Shown here: piece by piece, positions 1-3,800 of the stretch
Position numbering within the stretch: position 1 is the stretch's first letter
Layout: each line of letters opens with the position of its first letter
NCBI GenBank assembly: GCA_030656535.1
Contig: JAUSPL010000569.1
Coordinates: 1 to 6,452 of the forward strand
DNA: 6,452 bases
Reading direction: 5' to 3'
Origin: Gemmobacter sp.
GTDB taxonomy: Bacteria > Pseudomonadota > Alphaproteobacteria > Rhodobacterales > Rhodobacteraceae
The notes under the pieces: generated by a model
The model's database searches: none
What the model saw: only the letters and a program-made list of their open reading frames with translations
What the model was told of the DNA's origin: nothing
Program-made: the position numbers and the translations under genes

Positions 1-1
1 G

Positions 2-97
2 CGCACGATCGCTGATCTGGACGGATCGCCCCTTGTGCGCAAACCCCATATCGCCGAGGCGGTCAGCTTTCGCCTGATCGTCGGTGGCAAAGCCTGA
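2..97 (+). CDS. yifB: YifB/ComM-family Mg-chelatase-like AAA+ ATPase, C-terminal end only
   Basis: Only the last 31 codons and the TGA stop (95-97) are present; the gene begins outside the window. The tail reads RTIADLDGSPLVRKPHIAEA followed by VSFRLIVGGKA. This matches the C-terminal magnesium-chelatase-type helical domain of YifB/ComM proteins, where a conserved 'R..RTIADL.G...V...HIAEA..FR' pattern follows the AAA+ core and corresponds to the lid helices. In family members studied elsewhere (ComM), the protein is a hexameric helicase that promotes branch migration during natural transformation. Whether that holds in this organism is inference. The gene converges on gshB, with 113 bases between the two stop codons. 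The fragment is too short to judge intactness, and the assignment rests on the short C-terminal motif. Confidence 0.8.
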   Translation, partial: RTIADLDGSPLVRKPHIAEAVSFRLIVGGKA

Positions 98-144
98 GCA
101 CATCGCCATGGCCGCGCCCCTGAGCCCAGATCCCCGAACGCCTT

Positions 145-169
145 GTGGTTGGCAAAGCGGGCCAACCAC
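145..169. terminator. Perfect 9-bp inverted repeat between convergent yifB and gshB, possible bidirectional terminator
   Basis: GTGGTTGGC (145-153) and GCCAACCAC (161-169) are exact reverse complements around a 7-base loop. The element is about midway between the two convergent stops, 47 bases after the yifB stop and 41 bases after the gshB stop, which is where a shared terminator would be expected. Neither strand carries a run of T after the stem, so it is not a textbook intrinsic terminator. It may stabilise 3' ends or act with Rho. The rest of the 98-210 gap shows no gene or other motif that I recognise. Confidence 0.5.
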
Positions 170-210
170 CTGCAGCAACGGCAACGCTCAACGGCCTGTC
201 CCGCTGATCC

Positions 211-1146
211 TCAGGCGCGCTTGGCCTCAATCACTTCCCACATGCGCGCTGCGGCGTTGGTCCCATCAAACCGTTCAAGTTCTTGAATTCCGGTGGGCGA
301 CGTCACGTTGATCTCGGTCAAATAGTCGCCGATCACGTCGATCCCGACGAACACCTGCCCCTTGTCGCGCAAGGTCGGCGCAATGGCGGCACAGATTTCC
401 AGATCTCTGGCGGTCAATCCTACCGGCTCGGGCCGTCCACCGGCGTGCATGTTGGACCGGGTCTCGCCCGCCTGAGGAACCCGATTGATGGCACCAACGG
501 GTTCGCCATTGACCAAAATCACACGCTTGTCGCCCGCAGAAACGGCAGGCAGAAACTTTTGCACGATCAACGGCTCTTGGCTCATCCCGGTAAACAATTC
601 GTGCAAAGACGCCAGGTTGCGGTCATTGGGGTCCAGACGGAACACCCCCGCGCCGCCATTTCCATACAGAGGCTTGAGAATGATGTCGCCATGCCGCGCC
701 TTGAATTCGCGGATGGTCTGCAGATCCCGCGCGATTGTGGTCGGCGGAATCAGATCAGGAAAACGCAGAACCAACAGCTTTTCGGGCGAATTTCTCACCC
801 AGAACGGATCATTGACCACCAATGTCTTGGGGTGGATCATTTCCAGGATATGTGTCGTGGTGATATATCCCATGTCGAACGGCGGATCCTGACGCAGCCA
901 GACAACATCAAAATCCGCCAGATCAACCTCGGTTTCCGGACCATAGGTGACGTGATCGCCCTTCACGCGCCGTACCTCGATCGGCCAGCCCCGCGCCATC
1001 ACACGGCCTTCACAAAAGGCCAGCTTGTCGGGCGTATAAAAGAACAGCGAATGGCCGCGGTCCTGCGCCTCCAGCGCAATGCGGAACGTGCTGTCCGCGT
1101 CGATGTTCACCGACCCGATCGGGTCCATCTGCAAAGCAACTTTCAT
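211..1146 (-). CDS. gshB: Glutathione synthetase (ATP-grasp)
   Basis: This enzyme joins gamma-glutamylcysteine and glycine with ATP to make glutathione, the second step of glutathione synthesis in the cytoplasm. The protein is 311 aa from ATG 1146, close to the 316 aa of E. coli GshB. The N-terminus (MKVALQMDPIGSVNIDADST) is the family signature for the substrate domain. The ATP-grasp parts follow: ILK with Lys158 and the flexible glycine loop GNGGAG (162-167), GDKR (205-208), GETRSN (227-232), and the metal-binding GID and EINVTSPTG (278-286), all intact. An ATG two codons upstream (1152) is possible, but it would touch the Shine-Dalgarno AAAGGGG, which sits 6 bases before ATG 1146; start 1146 also matches the family N-terminus. 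It is probably the last gene of the leftward rsmI-yraN-gshB unit, 68 bases after yraN. Confidence 0.96.
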   Translation of the reverse strand: MKVALQMDPIGSVNIDADSTFRIALEAQDRGHSLFFYTPDKLAFCEGRVMARGWPIEVRRVKGDHVTYGPETEVDLADFDVVWLRQDPPFDMGYITTTHILEMIHPKTLVVNDPFWVRNSPEKLLVLRFPDLIPPTTIARDLQTIREFKARHGDIILKPLYGNGGAGVFRLDPNDRNLASLHELFTGMSQEPLIVQKFLPAVSAGDKRVILVNGEPVGAINRVPQAGETRSNMHAGGRPEPVGLTARDLEICAAIAPTLRDKGQVFVGIDVIGDYLTEINVTSPTGIQELERFDGTNAAARMWEVIEAKRA

Positions 1147-1152
1147 CCACAT

Positions 1153-1159
1153 CCCCTTT
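1153..1159 (-). promoter_or_regulatory. Ribosome binding site deciding the gshB start
   Basis: AAAGGGG on the minus strand ends 6 bases before ATG 1146 and is directly adjacent to ATG 1152. The spacing favours the downstream ATG and removes two residues (MW) from the longest possible protein. Confidence 0.7.
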
Positions 1160-1214
1160 GCCGCATCCAGCCCCCTAGATGACGCAGCCGTGGCGCGGAT
1201 GCAATCGGGATGGA

Positions 1215-1595
1215 TCAGGCACCAAAGGCATTTTCCAGAAACTCGATCTGACCCATTGCGTTGACCAAGGCCACATCAAACCGGGATTCGGTCATCTGCC
1301 CAGCAGGTTCACCCGCCAAGAACTCTGAAGCTGCGGCAAGAATACGCGTCATCTGACGCTGGGTCAGACGCTCGGCAGCCTTGGCATGGGTGCTGCTTTT
1401 CTTGACCTCGACGAACACCAGGACATCGCCGTGCCGCACGACAAGGTCGATTTCGCCCGCCGCGCAACGCCAGCGGGACGCCACAATGACATATCCGCCA
1501 GACCTGTAATGACGCTCCACAGCATCTTCCGCCGCGATGCCCGTAAGATATCCGACCTGACCGCGCAGATCCCGCCCGCAGACATCCCTCGTCAT
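1215..1595 (-). CDS. yraN: YraN / UPF0102 family protein with restriction-endonuclease-like fold
   Basis: A 126-aa protein, the usual size for UPF0102/YraN. After the conserved N-terminal helix (GIAAEDAVERHY, 19-30), it carries the family core GEIDLV (47-52) and VFVEVK (60-65). Asp50, Glu63 and Lys65 are placed as in the PD-(D/E)XK nuclease fold. The family is widespread, and its cellular role was not firmly established to my knowledge; a nuclease activity is inferred from the fold. The ATG lies 2 bases after the rsmI TGA, and its Shine-Dalgarno AAAGGA overlaps the last rsmI codons, so the two genes are almost certainly co-transcribed and perhaps translationally coupled. The position after EVK reads KSS rather than the arginine-containing EVK(T/Y)R often seen, a small variation. 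Confidence 0.92.
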   Translation of the reverse strand: MTRDVCGRDLRGQVGYLTGIAAEDAVERHYRSGGYVIVASRWRCAAGEIDLVVRHGDVLVFVEVKKSSTHAKAAERLTQRQMTRILAAASEFLAGEPAGQMTESRFDVALVNAMGQIEFLENAFGA

Positions 1596-1597
1596 CC

Positions 1598-2539
1598 TCA
1601 GTCCTTTCCCTCCAGACGCAATGCCATCTGGTAGACCTCGCGCCGCGACAAACCAAACTGACCCGCAAGGCGTGCCGCGACTTCCTTGACAGGCCCGCTT
1701 CCCAGCGCCGCCAGCAAAGCAGCCTCGACGGTAGCGGCATCGACCACCACAGCGGCGGGTCGGTCGATGACCAGAACGATTTCGCCTTTCACCGCTTTGC
1801 CCGAAAAGTCATCCGCAAGCTCTGCCAGTGTGCCCCGCTTCACCTCTTCGAATCGTTTGGTCAGTTCGCGGCACACTGCGGCCCGCCTGTCCTTTCCGAA
1901 ACTCTGAACCATTTCCCCTAACAATTTGCCAACACGTTTCGGGCTTTCGTAGATGACAATGGTCGCCTTGATTTCCGCGAGATCCGCAAGCCAGTTCCCG
2001 CGTGCCCCTGCGGCGGCTGGGGCAAAGCCTGCGAACAGGAACCGATCGGTGGGCAGGCCCGACACGGTCAACGCTGCCAGCACAGCAGACGGGCCGGGGG
2101 CGGACAACACCGTGTTGCCAGCAGCAATCGCGTCGCGCGCAAGCTGATACCCCGGATCGGCGACAAGTGGCGTTCCCGCCTCGGACGCATAGGCAACAGA
2201 TCGCCCGTCGGCCAGCGCGCGCAGCAGGCGTGGGCCCGCCTCTGCGTCGTTGTGTTCGTGATATGAGATCAGCGCCCGCCCCCCCAGCGGAATGCCGTGA
2301 ATTTCCATCAGGTGCCGCAATGTACGGGTATCCTCGGCCGCAAGGACATCGGCGCCCGCCAGAATATCCAGCGCGCGCAATGTGATATCGCGTGCAGCGC
2401 CGATGGGTGTAGCTATCAGGTGCAACCCGGCTGGAATGGCCCGGGCGCGAGTCCACAGCGCAGTCGGGGCCGGAGCATGCAGGTCGGCCCCCGCATTCGG
2501 CCCGTCTTCGGGCGACGTTTCTGGTGGCGCTTCCGTCAT
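1598..2539 (-). CDS. rsmI: 16S rRNA (cytidine1402-2'-O)-methyltransferase
   Basis: RsmI uses S-adenosylmethionine to 2'-O-methylate C1402 of 16S rRNA in the ribosomal P site, next to the RsmH site. The protein is 313 aa from ATG 2539. Tetrapyrrole-methylase-fold signatures appear in order: LIATPIG (41-47) with ARDIT, AEDTR (68-72), SEAGTPLVADPGY (119-131), APGPSA (147-152), YESPKR (197-202) and CRELTKRFEE (223-232). A C-terminal helical segment ends in LSRREVYQMAL. The glycine loop has SEAGTP where SDAGTP is usual. About 37 acidic, Pro/Ala-rich residues precede the first strand, more than in E. coli RsmI. The open frame continues upstream to an ATG at 2653, but that would overlap the lppC start and adds residues unlike the family; ATG 2539 is preferred although its ribosome site (AGAAAG) is weak. 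First gene of the leftward unit, divergent from lppC. Confidence 0.95.
   Translation of the reverse strand: MTEAPPETSPEDGPNAGADLHAPAPTALWTRARAIPAGLHLIATPIGAARDITLRALDILAGADVLAAEDTRTLRHLMEIHGIPLGGRALISYHEHNDAEAGPRLLRALADGRSVAYASEAGTPLVADPGYQLARDAIAAGNTVLSAPGPSAVLAALTVSGLPTDRFLFAGFAPAAAGARGNWLADLAEIKATIVIYESPKRVGKLLGEMVQSFGKDRRAAVCRELTKRFEEVKRGTLAELADDFSGKAVKGEIVLVIDRPAAVVVDAATVEAALLAALGSGPVKEVAARLAGQFGLSRREVYQMALRLEGKD
1602..1607 (-). promoter_or_regulatory. Ribosome binding site of yraN inside the rsmI 3' end
   Basis: AAAGGA on the minus strand is formed by the last Gly-Lys-Asp codons of rsmI and ends 6 bases before the yraN ATG, with the rsmI TGA in between. This is the layout expected for termination-reinitiation coupling. 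Confidence 0.65.
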
Positions 2540-2624
2540 CTTGTGGCTTTCTCGCAAGTTTACTTCGCGGGCGGAAACGCATAGGGTCCCCGCACCGACC
2601 GCAGCACTTGGGGAGTAATTGTCG
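2540..2624. promoter_or_regulatory. Divergent promoter region between rsmI and lppC
   Basis: These 85 bases separate two divergent start codons and must hold, or lie near, the promoters of both units. I could not assign convincing -35/-10 pairs on either strand. A small palindromic core AAGT-TT-ACTT lies at about 2556-2565 within a roughly symmetrical CGC...GCG context, but it is too short to call an operator. The right end carries the lppC ribosome binding site. Confidence 0.45.
2610..2615 (+). promoter_or_regulatory. Ribosome binding site deciding the lppC start
   Basis: GGGGAG ends 9 bases before ATG 2625 but only 3 bases before the in-frame TTG at 2619. The spacing selects ATG 2625. Confidence 0.7.
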
Positions 2625-3800
2625 ATGATTGCCGTTTTGCAAAGGGCCCGCAAGTCGTTGGGCCGGTTTGGTCTGATTCTGTCTGCAGTAGGGCTGGCGG
2701 CCTGTGAACCGATAGCCGTAGGTGGCGGCGGTCCGTCAATTGATACGGCTGCGCCGATTCCGGTGGCATTGCTGGTCCCGGGTGGATCAGGTCAGGCGAC
2801 CGACGAGTTGCTGGCGCGGTCGCTGGAAAATGCAGCCCGGCTGGCAATTTCAGATCTTGATGGTGTGCGAATTGACCTGCGTGTCTACAAGACCGCGGGA
2901 CAGGCAGGCCAAGCCTCGGCACAGGCGCAAAAGGCCGTGGCTGACGGGGCCAAAATCATTCTCGGGCCGGTCTTTGCGCAAGAGGCGAACGCCGCAGGCG
3001 TCGCGGTCGCATCCTCGGGTGTCAACGTCTTGTCCTTTTCCAACAACACCGACATCGCCGGGGCAAACGTCTTTGTTCTAGGCGCCACGTTCGAGAACAC
3101 GGCCGCCCGGCTGGTGCGCCATGCTGCGCGCCAAGGCCAGCGCCGCGTGATGATCGTTCATGACCGTACTGCATCAGGCGAAGCAGGCCGCGCCGCTATT
3201 GCGCGCGCCGTTGCAAATTCGGGCTCTACCGTAGCCGGGACCGCGTCCTATGAGTTCTCGCAAAACGGTGTTGCGCAAGCTGCCCCACAAATTGCCGCGG
3301 CTGCCCGCAGTTCTGGCGCCGATGCGTTGTTCTTTACTGCGGACACCGCCGGCGCCCTGCCTTTGATCACGCAGCTTTTGCGCGATCAGGGCATCACCCC
3401 GGCGACCCAACGCTATCTCGGCTTGACCCGTTGGGACATTCCGCAGGCCACCTTGGGCTTGCCGGGTGTGCAGGGCGGTTGGTTTGCGCTGCCCGATCCG
3501 ACCACGTTTGACCGTTTTCAAGCGCGGTATCAGCAAGCCTTCGGCGAAGCGCCGCATCCGATTTCCGGCATGGCCTATGACGGGATCGCGGCCATTGGCG
3601 CGTTGGCAAAGTCTGGCAACAGCGGGGCGCTGACCGCGTCAGCCCTTACCCAGAACGCTGGATTTGTTGGCGTTTCGGGAATTTTCCGGCTCCGCTCGGA
3701 CGGAACAAACGAACGCGGCCTTGCGGTGGCCGAAATCCGCAACAACCAGGTGGTAGTGATTGACCCTGCGCCCAGAAGCTTTGGTGGTGCCGGGTTCTGA
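2625..3800 (+). CDS. LppC/LpoA-like lipoprotein, periplasmic-binding-protein fold (putative penicillin-binding protein activator)
   Basis: A 391-aa predicted lipoprotein. A basic N-terminus (QRARK) is followed by a hydrophobic stretch and the lipobox L-A-A-C, with the lipidated Cys at residue 27. The next residues are Glu-Pro, not Asp, which fits outer-membrane sorting by E. coli rules. A Gly-rich linker then leads into a type I periplasmic-binding fold (about 46-380). It contains IPVALLVPGG, ILGPVFAQEANAAG (112-125), VLSFSNN, the second-lobe start RRVMIVHD and ADALFFTAD. This matches the LppC/Peripla_BP_6 group annotated as penicillin-binding protein activators. In E. coli, LpoA activates PBP1A, but that protein is about 680 aa with an N-terminal TPR domain missing here, so the activator role is only inferred. 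A solute-binding function is the alternative. The gene is divergent from rsmI and overlaps or closely precedes glnD. Confidence 0.85.
   Translation: MIAVLQRARKSLGRFGLILSAVGLAACEPIAVGGGGPSIDTAAPIPVALLVPGGSGQATDELLARSLENAARLAISDLDGVRIDLRVYKTAGQAGQASAQAQKAVADGAKIILGPVFAQEANAAGVAVASSGVNVLSFSNNTDIAGANVFVLGATFENTAARLVRHAARQGQRRVMIVHDRTASGEAGRAAIARAVANSGSTVAGTASYEFSQNGVAQAAPQIAAAARSSGADALFFTADTAGALPLITQLLRDQGITPATQRYLGLTRWDIPQATLGLPGVQGGWFALPDPTTFDRFQARYQQAFGEAPHPISGMAYDGIAAIGALAKSGNSGALTASALTQNAGFVGVSGIFRLRSDGTNERGLAVAEIRNNQVVVIDPAPRSFGGAGF
3774..3778 (+). promoter_or_regulatory. Candidate ribosome binding site of glnD
   Basis: AGAAG inside the last lppC codons lies 5 bases before GTG 3784 and 8 bases before GTG 3787. 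No comparable site precedes the alternative ATG at 3871, where the upstream bases are taken up by an inverted repeat. Confidence 0.45.

Noticed and set aside
283..1182. 299-codon open frame on the plus strand opposite gshB
   Set aside because: It mirrors the gshB coding sequence; the product is rich in Arg, His and Gln and shows no family features.
1163..1202. GCATCC / GGATGC inverted repeat in the yraN-gshB gap
   Set aside because: Six pairs with a 28-base loop and no T-run; likely chance, and not enough to call a terminator between the two genes.
2587..2614. TCCCC pairing with GGGGA of the lppC ribosome site as a possible sequestering hairpin
   Set aside because: Only 5 pairs with an 18-base loop; too weak to support a riboswitch or thermosensor.
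2619..2627. TTG 2619 as the lppC start
   Set aside because: It lies only 3 bases from the GGGGAG ribosome site, whereas ATG 2625 has 9-base spacing. The lipobox is in place either way.
2540..2653. Upstream ATG 2653 extending RsmI by 38 residues
   Set aside because: It would overlap the lppC start and occupy the whole divergent promoter gap, and the extra residues do not resemble RsmI.
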